From Acidobacteriota bacterium (GTDB lineage: Bacteria > Acidobacteriota > Thermoanaerobaculia > Multivoradales > Multivoraceae), in assembly GCA_028877275.1 (NCBI GenBank), contig JAPPFP010000023.1:1-64000 (forward strand): a stretch of 64,000 nucleotides of DNA, given 5' to 3'. The position numbers and the translations under genes are program-made. This document shows, one piece after another, positions 50,346 to 58,855 of this stretch. Under the pieces are notes generated by a model that saw nothing but the letters and a program-made list of their open reading frames with translations, ran no database searches and was not told the DNA's origin. Numbering within the stretch: position 1 is the first letter of the stretch; the number at the start of each line of letters is the position of its first letter.

Positions 50346-51337
50346 CGAAATCGCCCTGGCGATCGACCTGGCTCCACTTCGCCCTGCTCGTCTTCGCGCT
50401 GGCCGGCGCCTGGCTGTCGTTCGAACGGCCGTTCGCGGACGCGGGTGGCGAGGTCTCCGTGGGCGCGGTCGTCGTTCAGGCGGCGGCGGGAGAGGTGGAA
50501 CGTGTGGTCTACGAGCGTGGCGAACAGAGGCTCGAGCTCGAAGCCCGGGAAGACGAGCTGGGTCGCTGGTTCGCCGGCCGCGAGGGCGCCGACACGGTGT
50601 TCGTCGGCGGCCGGCAGGTGGAGACGCTGTGGCGAGGACTGGAGCCGCTGCGGGCGGTGAGGGTGCTGGAAGACGTCGACGGGACGAAGCTCGAGGAACT
50701 CGGTCTCAGCGGGAACGAGCCGCCACCGGAACGCCTGAGCCTCACCGTGCGGGGCCGCGAAGTTCGCTACCGGCTCGGCGGCAGGCCGTTCGGCGGCGCC
50801 GATCGCTACGCGCGCCGCGAACCCGGGCGGGAGGGCGAGAGTGATGCGGGCGGCACCGTGCTGGTGCTGCCGTCCGAGGTCGCCTCGAGTCTCGGAGGCG
50901 GCGCCGAACTGCTGATGGAGAGGCGCTTGCTGGCCTCGTCGCGTCCCGAGGTGGAGGCCATGTCCCTTCGGCGACCCGGCTCCAACGCGAGCGAACCACT
51001 CCGGATCCTCCAGCGAACCGGTGCGAATCCGGCCGACACCTACTGGACCGTGAGTGGATCGGACGAAGCCGATGCTGACATTGGCACCTGGGTCGACAAG
51101 TTCTTCCGCCTCTCGGTCGCCGCTTACCGGAGCGGCGAGCCCGGCGCCGGCTGGCGGACCGAGGCCGCCGTCACGGTCGAGTCCCGCGAGCACGGCGCGT
51201 CGACTCTCGAGATCTGGTCCGCGCCCGCCGGCGAGGGCCGGGTCTGGCTCGCCCGCTCGCCGTTCACCCGGCTGGTCGTCGAGCTCTCCGCGTCGCTTGC
51301 CGAGGAAGTCTGCGCCGACCTGGACGGCCTGCTCTAG
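50342..51337 (+). CDS. DUF4340 protein of the Gld-like ABC cluster
   Basis: A 331-residue protein with an N-terminal helix (about 10-28) and a periplasmic domain made of two similar halves of beta-strands (VERVVYERGEQRLELEAREDE; LSLTVRGREVRYRLGG). DUF4340 proteins regularly follow GldG-like genes; their role is unknown. GTG start at 50342 overlaps the GldG-like stop. It is the last gene of the four-gene cassette. Confidence 0.82.
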   Translation: MTKSPWRSTWLHFALLVFALAGAWLSFERPFADAGGEVSVGAVVVQAAAGEVERVVYERGEQRLELEAREDELGRWFAGREGADTVFVGGRQVETLWRGLEPLRAVRVLEDVDGTKLEELGLSGNEPPPERLSLTVRGREVRYRLGGRPFGGADRYARREPGREGESDAGGTVLVLPSEVASSLGGGAELLMERRLLASSRPEVEAMSLRRPGSNASEPLRILQRTGANPADTYWTVSGSDEADADIGTWVDKFFRLSVAAYRSGEPGAGWRTEAAVTVESREHGASTLEIWSAPAGEGRVWLARSPFTRLVVELSASLAEEVCADLDGLL

Positions 51338-51356
51338 GCGTTACACTGCGCCGCCT

Positions 51357-52193
51357 ATGGACATCGGCATCTTCATGTTTCCCACCGGCGACGCGATGCG
51401 GCCCGACGAACTCGGGGCCGAGGTCGAGGCGCGCGGCTTCGAGTCCTTGTGGTTCCCGGAGCACACCCACATCCCGACTTCCCGGCGGACGCCGTTCCCC
51501 GGCGGCGGCGAGTTGCCGCCGGAGTACTCCCGTTCCCACGACCCGTTCGTCGCGCTGACCGCGGCCGCGATGACCACGAAGACGATCCGGCTTGGCACCG
51601 GCATCTGCCTGATCATCGAGCGCGACACGATCACCACGGCCAAGGCGGTGGCGAGTCTCGACGTGCTCTCCGGCGGCCGCTTCGTGTTCGGCATCGGCGG
51701 CGGCTGGAACCGGGAAGAGATGGAGCACCACGGCACGGACTACGCGACCCGCTTCGCCAAGCTGGAAGAGCAGGTGGCGGCGTTCAAGACGATCTGGACC
51801 GAGGACGAGGCGGAGTTCCACGGCCGCCACGTCGACTTCGAGCCGATCTGGTCCTGGCCGAAGCCCGAGCAGAAGCCCCACCCGCCGATCCTGCTCGGCG
51901 GCGGCACCGGCTACACTCGTCAGCGCGTCGTCGATCACTGCGACGGCTGGCTGCCCATCGGCCGCTCGACCGAGGCGGTGCTCGATGGCATCGAGGACCT
52001 GAAGGTCCGCGCGGCGCAGGCCGGACGCGCCATGGACACGATCTCCATCAGCGTCTTCGGCGCGAAGCCCCAGCAGGAGGTGCTCGATGCGTACGCCGAG
52101 GCCGGTGTCGGTCGCGTCATCCTGCTGGTGCATCCGCAGGGCCGCGACCAGACCCTGCCGCGGCTCGACCGCTACGCCGCGTTGCGGGCCTAG
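51357..52193 (+). CDS. LLM-class, probably F420-dependent oxidoreductase
   Basis: A 278-residue enzyme of the luciferase-like superfamily. MDIGIFMFPTGDAMRPDELG, FESLWFPEHTHIP, KTIRLGTGICLIIERD, ASLDVLSGGRFVFGIGGGWN and HPPILLGGGTGYTRQR are typical of the F420-dependent TIGR03619-like subgroup. Cofactor choice between FMN and F420 cannot be settled from sequence alone. The ATG at 51357 lies 19 bases after the DUF4340 stop. The gene ends overlapping the convergent ligase gene by four bases. Confidence 0.85.
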   Translation: MDIGIFMFPTGDAMRPDELGAEVEARGFESLWFPEHTHIPTSRRTPFPGGGELPPEYSRSHDPFVALTAAAMTTKTIRLGTGICLIIERDTITTAKAVASLDVLSGGRFVFGIGGGWNREEMEHHGTDYATRFAKLEEQVAAFKTIWTEDEAEFHGRHVDFEPIWSWPKPEQKPHPPILLGGGTGYTRQRVVDHCDGWLPIGRSTEAVLDGIEDLKVRAAQAGRAMDTISISVFGAKPQQEVLDAYAEAGVGRVILLVHPQGRDQTLPRLDRYAALRA

Positions 52194-53341
52194 AGGTCGG
52201 CGCCGGTCTCCGACACGAGCAGATCGACGACTTCCCGCAGGGCCTCCTCCTTGCTCGCCCCCTCGACGAGTCGAAGCCGGTAGAGGTCGAGCTGCCGGTC
52301 GGCGCTCGACCCCTCGCGCACGACCTTCAGGCAGTGCCGGAGTTCCTGATCGCAGCCGAGGGAGCGGGCGTCCTCGGCGAGTTCGTCGACGAGTTCCTGC
52401 AGTTGGTCGGCGATGTCGATGCGGCCGCCGCGCCGGGTGTCGCCCAGGAAGGCCAGCATGCCGTAACGCTGCGCGAGCCACTTGTTCTCGACGATGATCT
52501 CGGTCGGCGGCTCGGCAGGAAGGGCGCCCTCGCGGTCGCGCCGCGCCAGCATCCTGATGAGGGACGCGTAGAGGGCGACGATGCACATCGCGTCCTCGAT
52601 CGCCGGACAGGTGTCGCAGATCCGCAGTTCGACCGTGGGGAACTTGTGGGAGGGCCGGATGTCCCACCAGATCTCGCTGCCGTCGGCAATGAACGCCATG
52701 CGCTGGTACTCGCCGAGCAGCGCCTCGTACTCGGCGCGCGAAGCGAGCGGTCCGGGAATGCTGGTCCGGGGCATCGCCTCGAAGAGATTCAGCCGGTTGC
52801 ACTTGAACCCCGACTCGCGGCCCTCGCCGAACGGCGACGAGGCGGAGAGCCCGATGAAAAGGGGCAGGTAGCGGCGGAGCGCGGTCATGACCCGTATCCG
52901 GGTGTCGAAGTCGCCGAAACCGGCATGCACGTGCATGCCGCAGATGACCAGGCGACGCACCGTCTCCTGGTAGGTCGAGGCGAACTGCCGGTAACGGTCC
53001 TTCGGCGTGGGCAGTTGGGCCTCCCAGGCCGCGAAGGGATGGGCCGAAGCGCCGATCACCGCCGCGCCGTGCGCTCGTGCCGCCTCGACGACGAGCCGGC
53101 GGGCCGCCTTCAGACCCTCGCGCACTCCGGCCACGGAGTCGTGGACGGCGGTGTTCGTTTCGATCTGGGAGCGAAGGAACTCGTGGACGATCTTCTGGCC
53201 GCCCGCGGCTTCGCCGCAGGCTTTGAAGATGGCGGGGTCGGGGTTGTTCAGGAGATCGCGCGAGTCGGGGTCGACGAGGAACAGTTCCTCTTCGACGCCA
53301 AGCGTGATCGTGACGTTGTCGGCGTTGGGGGAGGAACTCAT
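52190..53341 (-). CDS. ybdK: YbdK-type carboxylate-amine ligase (GCS2 family)
   Basis: A 383-residue ligase related to glutamate-cysteine ligase. The signature TLGVEEELFLVDP opens the protein, followed by VICGMHVHAGFGD, FGEGRESGFKCNRLNLFEA and PTVELRICDTCPAIEDA. YbdK-type enzymes have weak gamma-glutamylcysteine synthetase activity and may ligate other amines. Length is normal. It begins 37 bases downstream of the dicarboxylate symporter stop and ends against the LLM gene. Confidence 0.87.
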   Translation of the reverse strand: MSSSPNADNVTITLGVEEELFLVDPDSRDLLNNPDPAIFKACGEAAGGQKIVHEFLRSQIETNTAVHDSVAGVREGLKAARRLVVEAARAHGAAVIGASAHPFAAWEAQLPTPKDRYRQFASTYQETVRRLVICGMHVHAGFGDFDTRIRVMTALRRYLPLFIGLSASSPFGEGRESGFKCNRLNLFEAMPRTSIPGPLASRAEYEALLGEYQRMAFIADGSEIWWDIRPSHKFPTVELRICDTCPAIEDAMCIVALYASLIRMLARRDREGALPAEPPTEIIVENKWLAQRYGMLAFLGDTRRGGRIDIADQLQELVDELAEDARSLGCDQELRHCLKVVREGSSADRQLDLYRLRLVEGASKEEALREVVDLLVSETGADL

Positions 53342-53377
53342 GGCCGGCGAACTCTACGCCGTTTCCTCCCGGCGGTC

Positions 53378-54595
53378 CTAGTAGTGGAGCTCTTCGCCCT
53401 CCGACTTCGCGATCACCGCCGCGCCGATGGAGTCGGACGTGATGTTGACCATCGTTCGGTACATGTCGAGCGGGCGGTCGACGCTGAGCATCAGGCCGGC
53501 GAGGGCGTAGGCCTCGGGCGTCGTCAGGTCGATCGCCTCGAGCACGATGAAGATCATCACCAGGCCAGCCGAGGGAATCGCGGCGGCGCCGACGGAGGCC
53601 AGCAGAGCGGTCAGCACGACGACCACCTGGGTGGCCAGCGAGAGCTCGACACCGAGGGCCTGGGCGATGAAGAGCGCGCCGACGATCTCCAGGAGAGCGG
53701 TGCCGTCCATGTTGACGGTCGCGCCCATCGGCGCCACGAAACTCGTCACCCGGTTCGACGCTCCGACTTTCTCGCGCAGGCACTTCATCGTCATCGGCAG
53801 GGTGGCCGCCGAGGAACTGGTCGAGAACGCCATCGCCATGGCCGACGCCATCGCCCGGTAGTGATGGACGGGGTTCTTCCTGGAGAGGAGGCTGAACAGC
53901 AGCGGCAGGACGACGAAGACGTGCAGCGTCAGGCCGACCGCGATCGTGAGGACATACTTGCCGACCTGCTGGAACACGTCGAGTCCCATCTCGCTCACCG
54001 CGCGGGCGAGGAGGGCGAAGACGCCGATCGGAAGCAGGCGGATGACCCACGTCGTCACCTTCATCATCGCGTCGAAGCCGGCGCTGAAGCCTTGGCGGAG
54101 AAGGTCGCCCGCCTTGCCGGTCATCACTCCGATCGCGGCGCCGAGCACGATCGAGAAGAAGATGAGCCCCAGGATGTCGCCGCCCGCCGCCGCGCCTACC
54201 GGGTTGTCCGGAACCAGGCGTTGGATGATGTCGGCCATCGAGCTGGGTGTCTGCAGGTCCTCGGGAGTGAGGGGCTGCACGCCTTCGGGCATGACGAGGC
54301 CTCTGCCGGGTCGTATGCTGTTGGCGAGCGTGAGTCCGACCAGAATGGCCATGAAACTGCTCAACGCGTACCACAGGAGGGTCTTGCCGCCCAGCCTCCC
54401 GATCGACCTTCCGTCGCCGATGCCGGACACGCCATGGACGATCGAGGTGAAGATCAGGGGCACGATGACCATCCTGAGCAGGCGCATGAAGAGGTCGGCG
54501 ATCCAGCCGATCCAGCCCACTTCGCCGAAGACCAGGGCGAAACAGAGCCCCAGCGCCATTCCGATGAGTACCTGCCAATGAAGTGCGAGTTTCAT
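53378..54595 (-). CDS. Dicarboxylate/amino acid:cation symporter (DAACS family)
   Basis: A 405-residue carrier. MKLALHWQVLIGMALGLCFAL starts the first helix. The HP1 serine-rich hairpin reads AFSTSSSAATLPMTM, the Na+/substrate site MGATVNMDGTALLE and the HP2/TM8 region GAAAIPSAGLVMI, with SVDRPLDMYRTMVNITSD near the end. These are classic glutamate/aspartate/C4-dicarboxylate symporter motifs. Its ATG shares the CATG at 54593-54596 with the divergent aminopeptidase gene, so its promoter must lie in that gene or it is leaderless. The Met eight codons upstream (54619) is unlikely. Confidence 0.88.
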   Translation of the reverse strand: MKLALHWQVLIGMALGLCFALVFGEVGWIGWIADLFMRLLRMVIVPLIFTSIVHGVSGIGDGRSIGRLGGKTLLWYALSSFMAILVGLTLANSIRPGRGLVMPEGVQPLTPEDLQTPSSMADIIQRLVPDNPVGAAAGGDILGLIFFSIVLGAAIGVMTGKAGDLLRQGFSAGFDAMMKVTTWVIRLLPIGVFALLARAVSEMGLDVFQQVGKYVLTIAVGLTLHVFVVLPLLFSLLSRKNPVHHYRAMASAMAMAFSTSSSAATLPMTMKCLREKVGASNRVTSFVAPMGATVNMDGTALLEIVGALFIAQALGVELSLATQVVVVLTALLASVGAAAIPSAGLVMIFIVLEAIDLTTPEAYALAGLMLSVDRPLDMYRTMVNITSDSIGAAVIAKSEGEELHY

Positions 54596-55766
54596 GAGTC
54601 GGCAGGGTAGCACGCGCAAATCGCGGGTTCGTCGCCCGCTTCGGCGCCGCCCGCGCGTTCTCGCGCTGGCCGCTGTCGTGGTGCTGGCGGGGCTCGCGGC
54701 GAGCTGCGGCAGCGTCCGCTACTACTCTCAGGCGGTCTGGGGCGGAGCCGATGTCCTGGTGAAGCGGAAACCGATCGACCGCCTGCTCGAATCCGGCCGG
54801 GCGCAGGTTCTGTCAGCCGCGACGCGGGAACGGCTGCGGCTCAGCCAGGAGATTCGCGACTTCGCCAGCCGGGAACTCGGACTCCCGGACAACCGGAGCT
54901 ATCGCAGCTATGCCGATCTGGGCCGGGCCTACCAGGTCTGGAACGTGGTCGCCGCGCCCCGGCTCAGCCTGGAGCCGAAGACCTGGTGCTATCCGTTCGC
55001 CGGTTGCGCCGCCTATCGCGGTTACTTCAACGAGCGCGCGGCGCGGCGCCACGGCGACCGGCTGGCCGCCGGCGGCTACGACGTACGCGTCGGCGGGGTG
55101 GCGGCGTACTCGACCCTGGGCTGGTTCGCCGATCCGGTGCTCAACACGTTTCTCGACTATGCCGAGGCGGACTTCGCGGCCCTGATCTTTCACGAGCTCG
55201 CCCACCAGGTCGTCTACGTCAAGGACGACAGCGCGTTCAACGAGTCCTTCGCGACCGCGGTCGAGGTGGAAGGGGTGCGCCGGTGGCTGCGTTCGCTCGG
55301 CCGCGACGAGGAACTCGCCGCCTTCGAGAGCGCCCGGCGGCGCCGGCGCGACCTGAACGGTTACCTGCTCGAGGCGCGAGCGGAACTCGAGTCGATCTAC
55401 GGCAGCGACGACAGCGACGAGCGGAAGCTGGCCCGGAAGGCAGAGCTGTTCCGGTCACTGCCCTCGCGCTACCGGCGGGAACTCGTTCCGGCCTGGCGCG
55501 CGGCCGGCGACGACGCGGGCGGGGAATCCAACCTCGGCGAGTGGCTGTCGCGGCTCAACAATGCGGACCTCGTGGCGGTCGCGACCTACAACGACCTCGT
55601 GCCCTCGTTCAGGGCCCTGCTGGAGGCGTCGGAGGACAGCTTCCCGGCCTTCTACGGGGAAGTGGAGCGGCTGGCGGGGCTGGAACCGGACGATCGGCGC
55701 CGCGCCCTCGACGCGCTGGCTACTGGCGATCCAGAACCGCCCGCGCCCGGTCCGGGTAGTCAGTGA
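54594..55766 (+). CDS. Lipoprotein zinc aminopeptidase (PF10023-like)
   Basis: A 390-residue protein. An Arg-rich N terminus leads to a hydrophobic stretch and lipobox (LAGLAASC, about 37-38). The family marks are RYYSQAVWGGADVLVKRKPI near the start, the zinc site HELAHQVVYVKDD at about residue 200 and FNESFATAVEVEG. These match predicted aminopeptidases of the DUF2265 type. No other in-frame start precedes the signal, so the ATG at 54594 is accepted even though it overlaps the start of the divergent symporter by two bases. The 3' end overlaps the convergent phosphodiesterase gene by 47 bases. Confidence 0.83.
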   Translation: MSRQGSTRKSRVRRPLRRRPRVLALAAVVVLAGLAASCGSVRYYSQAVWGGADVLVKRKPIDRLLESGRAQVLSAATRERLRLSQEIRDFASRELGLPDNRSYRSYADLGRAYQVWNVVAAPRLSLEPKTWCYPFAGCAAYRGYFNERAARRHGDRLAAGGYDVRVGGVAAYSTLGWFADPVLNTFLDYAEADFAALIFHELAHQVVYVKDDSAFNESFATAVEVEGVRRWLRSLGRDEELAAFESARRRRRDLNGYLLEARAELESIYGSDDSDERKLARKAELFRSLPSRYRRELVPAWRAAGDDAGGESNLGEWLSRLNNADLVAVATYNDLVPSFRALLEASEDSFPAFYGEVERLAGLEPDDRRRALDALATGDPEPPAPGPGSQ

Positions 55767-56703
55767 ACACGCCGTCGACGCCGAGTTCGAACAGGTAGCG
55801 CTCGAGTTCGGCTTCGTGGCTGCCGTGGAGGTCCGGCACCTGGTCGGCGCGGAACGTGTAGGGATGGATGGTCAGGCCGGCGTCGCGAGCCCAGCCGATC
55901 AGCTCGGGCTGCCGCTCCAGCATCGTCTTGGCCGGGCCGATGCCGTCGGCGAACGCGGCAATGCCGGCCATGCCCTCGGCGCTCAGGAACTGCCGGTACT
56001 GCTCGACCTCGGCCATCAGCAGGACCTGGGGCAGTTCGGAGCCCAGTTCGCGCAGGCGCCTGAGACTCTCCTCCTCGAAGCTCTGAACGAAGATCGGAGC
56101 GCCGCTCTCCCGGTAGCCGTAGCGCTCGACGACTTCGAGCAACGCCTCCTCCATCGGCAGGCCCTCGGTGCGGTGCCAGGCGGGCGCCTTGATTTCGGGA
56201 TAGATGCCGACCGTTCGGCCGGTGCGCTCGTTCAGGCCCTGGACGAGCTCGATCATCTCGGCGAAGGAGGGTACGGCGAAGCGGCTCTTGCCCCTGGGGA
56301 AGCGGTCGCGCAGCCGCTCCCTTGCCTCGAGCCGCCGGATCTCGGCGAGCGAGAAGTCGGCGGCGTACCAGCGGCCGTCCTCGCGGGCGCGGCTGGGGAA
56401 GACCTGTTCGACGTTCGTCGTCGCCTGGAGGTAGATGTCGTGCAGGCAGATCAGATGACCGTCCCGGGTCAGGACGAGGTCGGGCTCGATGTAGTCGGCC
56501 CCCATGCCGTGGGCGAGGGCGTAGGCCGGCAGCGTGTGCTCGGGCAGGTAGCCGCTGGCGCCGCGGTGGGCGATGACGATCCTGGACGGTGACGACACGG
56601 CATCCTCCGTGGCCCCGTCGTCGCCGGCGAGCGTGGCGGCAGGCAGTCCTGTCGCGCACGCCAGCGCGGCGGCGACGACCGGGGCTCCGGCTTGCGACTT
56701 CAC
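55720..56703 (-). CDS. glpQ: Periplasmic glycerophosphodiester phosphodiesterase
   Basis: A 327-residue GDPD-family enzyme with a signal peptide (about 1-26). The TIM barrel motifs are IAHRGASGYLPEHTLPAY (catalytic His), YIEPDLVLTRDGHLICLHD (metal Glu/Asp and second His) and GIYPEIKAP, ending with VDGVFTDYPDRA. This is the periplasmic GlpQ branch, which splits glycerophosphodiesters to glycerol-3-phosphate and alcohol. The GTG at 56703 lies eight bases after the molybdopterin enzyme stop. Confidence 0.88.
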   Translation of the reverse strand: MKSQAGAPVVAAALACATGLPAATLAGDDGATEDAVSSPSRIVIAHRGASGYLPEHTLPAYALAHGMGADYIEPDLVLTRDGHLICLHDIYLQATTNVEQVFPSRAREDGRWYAADFSLAEIRRLEARERLRDRFPRGKSRFAVPSFAEMIELVQGLNERTGRTVGIYPEIKAPAWHRTEGLPMEEALLEVVERYGYRESGAPIFVQSFEEESLRRLRELGSELPQVLLMAEVEQYRQFLSAEGMAGIAAFADGIGPAKTMLERQPELIGWARDAGLTIHPYTFRADQVPDLHGSHEAELERYLFELGVDGVFTDYPDRARAVLDRQ

Positions 56704-56711
56704 GCTTCGGC

Positions 56712-58772
56712 TCAAGGTCGGCGGGCCGACACATCGGACAGCGCCTCGACCTCGACCCTGGCGTCGTTGAAGCAGGCGCCCGCCCCGATGTCGGTCAAGG
56801 TGTCCGGCGCGAGGGCGCAGGCGTTCGTTCCCGATTCCGTGCTTCTTGCCCAGACCCCCTTGGGCAACAGGGCGACCCCGGGCTTGAGGTCCGCGTTGAG
56901 GCGGACGCGGCAGCGGACTTCGCCGTAGTCGTTGAACACGCGCACTCGCGGTTTGTCGCCGCCCAGTCCACGCGCGGCGGCGTCCTCCGGGTGCATCTCG
57001 AGCGGCACCTGGCCGCGGCGCAACTGGCCGAAGGTGGAACTCACCGTCTGCGGCACGGAGGGAGAGATGAGCGCCAGCGGGTACCGTCCACCGCCCGGCT
57101 CGGCGTGAAAGGCGTAGAGCCCGCGGGCCGATTCGGTCTCGAGCGAGGGCGGGCAGAGATGAACCTTGCGGTCGGCAGTGTGGGGGAAGACGTCGACGAA
57201 CTGGATCGGACGGCGCCCGGTCTCCGGCAGCACCAGGCCCTCGTTCGCGAGCCGCCGTTGCCGCCGCCGGCCCAGCACCGCCTGCCGCCACTCCGCCTCC
57301 GAGCGGGGGTCATCGTCACGCAGGAGTCCGAGTCGGTCGGCCAGTGCGCCGAACACCCGGAGGTTGGAGCGGGCCTCGCCCACCGGCTGCGCCACCGGCT
57401 TCGTGTCGTGGAGCACCATCGCTCCGTAGCCCATCGCCAGGTCGTCGTGTTCGAGGAAGGTCGTCGCCGGCAGCACCAGGTCGGCATAGGCGGCGGTGTC
57501 CGTCATCACCTGGTCGAAGACGACGGTGAACAGGTCCTCCCGCTTCAGACCGCGGCGGACGAGCTCCTGGTTCGGCAGCGTCGCGAGCGGATTCGCGTTG
57601 TAGACGAAGAGGACCTGGACGGGTGGTCCGGAGTTGGCGTCCGGGTCGGTCAGCACCCTGCCGACGTGGTTCATGTTCACGATCCGCGTGCCCGGCGACG
57701 GCTCGCGCCGGCCCACGTCGCGGAAGGCGGCGCCGTTGCTCATCGTGTAGCCGCCGGCGCGAACCTTGAACTTCCCGGCCACGGCGGGCAGGGCGAGGAT
57801 CGCCGCGACCGCCGATCCGCCGTTCCGGTTGCGCTCGACGCCCCAGCCACAACGGATGACGGCCGGTGAGGAGGTGTTGTACCACTCGTAGCACCGGGCG
57901 ATGTCGCGCGCCGGGACGCCGGTGACCTCGGCGGCGCGCTCGAAGGTCCAGGGCTCGGCCCGCCGGCGCAGGTCGTCGACACCGGTCGCGTGTTCGGCCA
58001 GGAACTCGAGGTCCGCAGCGCCGCGGTGGAAGAACTCGCGGTGAAGCGCCAGGGCCAGGCACAGGTCGGTACCCGGCCGGGGCTGAAGGTGGAGGTCGGC
58101 CTGCTTCGCCAGCGGCGTGCGTCGAGGATCGACGACGACCAGCTTGCCGCCGCGAGCCCGGGCGGCGCGCAGGATCGGCACCAGGTGGATGCCGGTGGAG
58201 GAGGGGTTGGCGCCCCACACGATCGCCAGGTGTGCGTGTTCGTAGTCCTCGAGCGCGACGCCGGCCATCTTGCCGTAGAGGCCGAGCGCGGCCGCGGTGC
58301 TGGGCGCCGCGCAGACGGTGCGTGCGAGCTGGGAAGCCCCGAAGCGACGGAACAGGATCGCGTCGGCGGTGTCCTGCGTGAGCAGGCCGTTCGAGCCGCC
58401 GTAGCTGAGCGGCAGCACGGACTCCCCGCCGAAGGCGGTCTTCGCCTCGATCATCCGTTCGACGATCAGGTGGAGGGCCTCCTCCCAGGAGATCCGCCGG
58501 AAGTCGCCGGTGCCCTTGGCGCCGTCTCGCAGCGCCGGATGGAGCACGCGATCCTCGCCGTACAGGTGGCGCGAGATCCGTCCGACCTTGGAGCAGATGA
58601 AGCCGCCGGTCAGCGGATGCGCGACTTCCGGTGGCGCTGCCCGCACCTTGGTGACGCGTCCGTCCGCGACCTCCACCTCGAGCGAGCAGGAGTCGGGGCA
58701 GTCGAGCGTGCAGGCGGTGTGGTGAAACGCCGTGCTGCCTGGGGAGGCCTGCGCTGGATCCGCGATCGTCAT
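56712..58772 (-). CDS. Molybdopterin (bis-MGD) oxidoreductase
   Basis: A 686-residue cytoplasmic-type enzyme without signal peptide. The N-terminal 4Fe-4S motif is CTLDCPDSC with a further Cys in GGFICSKVGR. Cofactor-binding segments include LIVWGANPSSTGIHL, VVVDPRRTPLAKQADL, VLFVYNANPLATLPNQ and a C-terminal molydopterin dinucleotide-binding domain (RVRVFNDYGEVRCRVRLN). It resembles the formate-dehydrogenase / thiosulfate-reductase-like group often annotated as Mo-dependent oxidoreductase. No small Fe-S or membrane subunit is adjacent. Substrate unknown. It diverges from serC. Confidence 0.85.
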   Translation of the reverse strand: MTIADPAQASPGSTAFHHTACTLDCPDSCSLEVEVADGRVTKVRAAPPEVAHPLTGGFICSKVGRISRHLYGEDRVLHPALRDGAKGTGDFRRISWEEALHLIVERMIEAKTAFGGESVLPLSYGGSNGLLTQDTADAILFRRFGASQLARTVCAAPSTAAALGLYGKMAGVALEDYEHAHLAIVWGANPSSTGIHLVPILRAARARGGKLVVVDPRRTPLAKQADLHLQPRPGTDLCLALALHREFFHRGAADLEFLAEHATGVDDLRRRAEPWTFERAAEVTGVPARDIARCYEWYNTSSPAVIRCGWGVERNRNGGSAVAAILALPAVAGKFKVRAGGYTMSNGAAFRDVGRREPSPGTRIVNMNHVGRVLTDPDANSGPPVQVLFVYNANPLATLPNQELVRRGLKREDLFTVVFDQVMTDTAAYADLVLPATTFLEHDDLAMGYGAMVLHDTKPVAQPVGEARSNLRVFGALADRLGLLRDDDPRSEAEWRQAVLGRRRQRRLANEGLVLPETGRRPIQFVDVFPHTADRKVHLCPPSLETESARGLYAFHAEPGGGRYPLALISPSVPQTVSSTFGQLRRGQVPLEMHPEDAAARGLGGDKPRVRVFNDYGEVRCRVRLNADLKPGVALLPKGVWARSTESGTNACALAPDTLTDIGAGACFNDARVEVEALSDVSARRP

Positions 58773-58855
58773 GCGGGGAAGCGTACAACGCGGAATGTCG
58801 GTACGATTCGCGCTCGCCGACCGGCCCCGGTTCGGCCATTACACGGACTCTTGCC
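58773..58855. promoter_or_regulatory. Divergent promoter region, oxidoreductase/serC
   Basis: The 83 bases between the divergent molybdopterin oxidoreductase and serC genes. TACGATT near 58802-58808 is a possible -10 on the plus strand. No operator or leader structure recognised. Confidence 0.3.

Noticed and set aside
51449..54610. A 1053-codon plus-strand frame across the LLM, YbdK and symporter genes
   Set aside because: It crosses three genes with strong family motifs and has no recognisable domain; composition is that of a GC-driven shadow frame.
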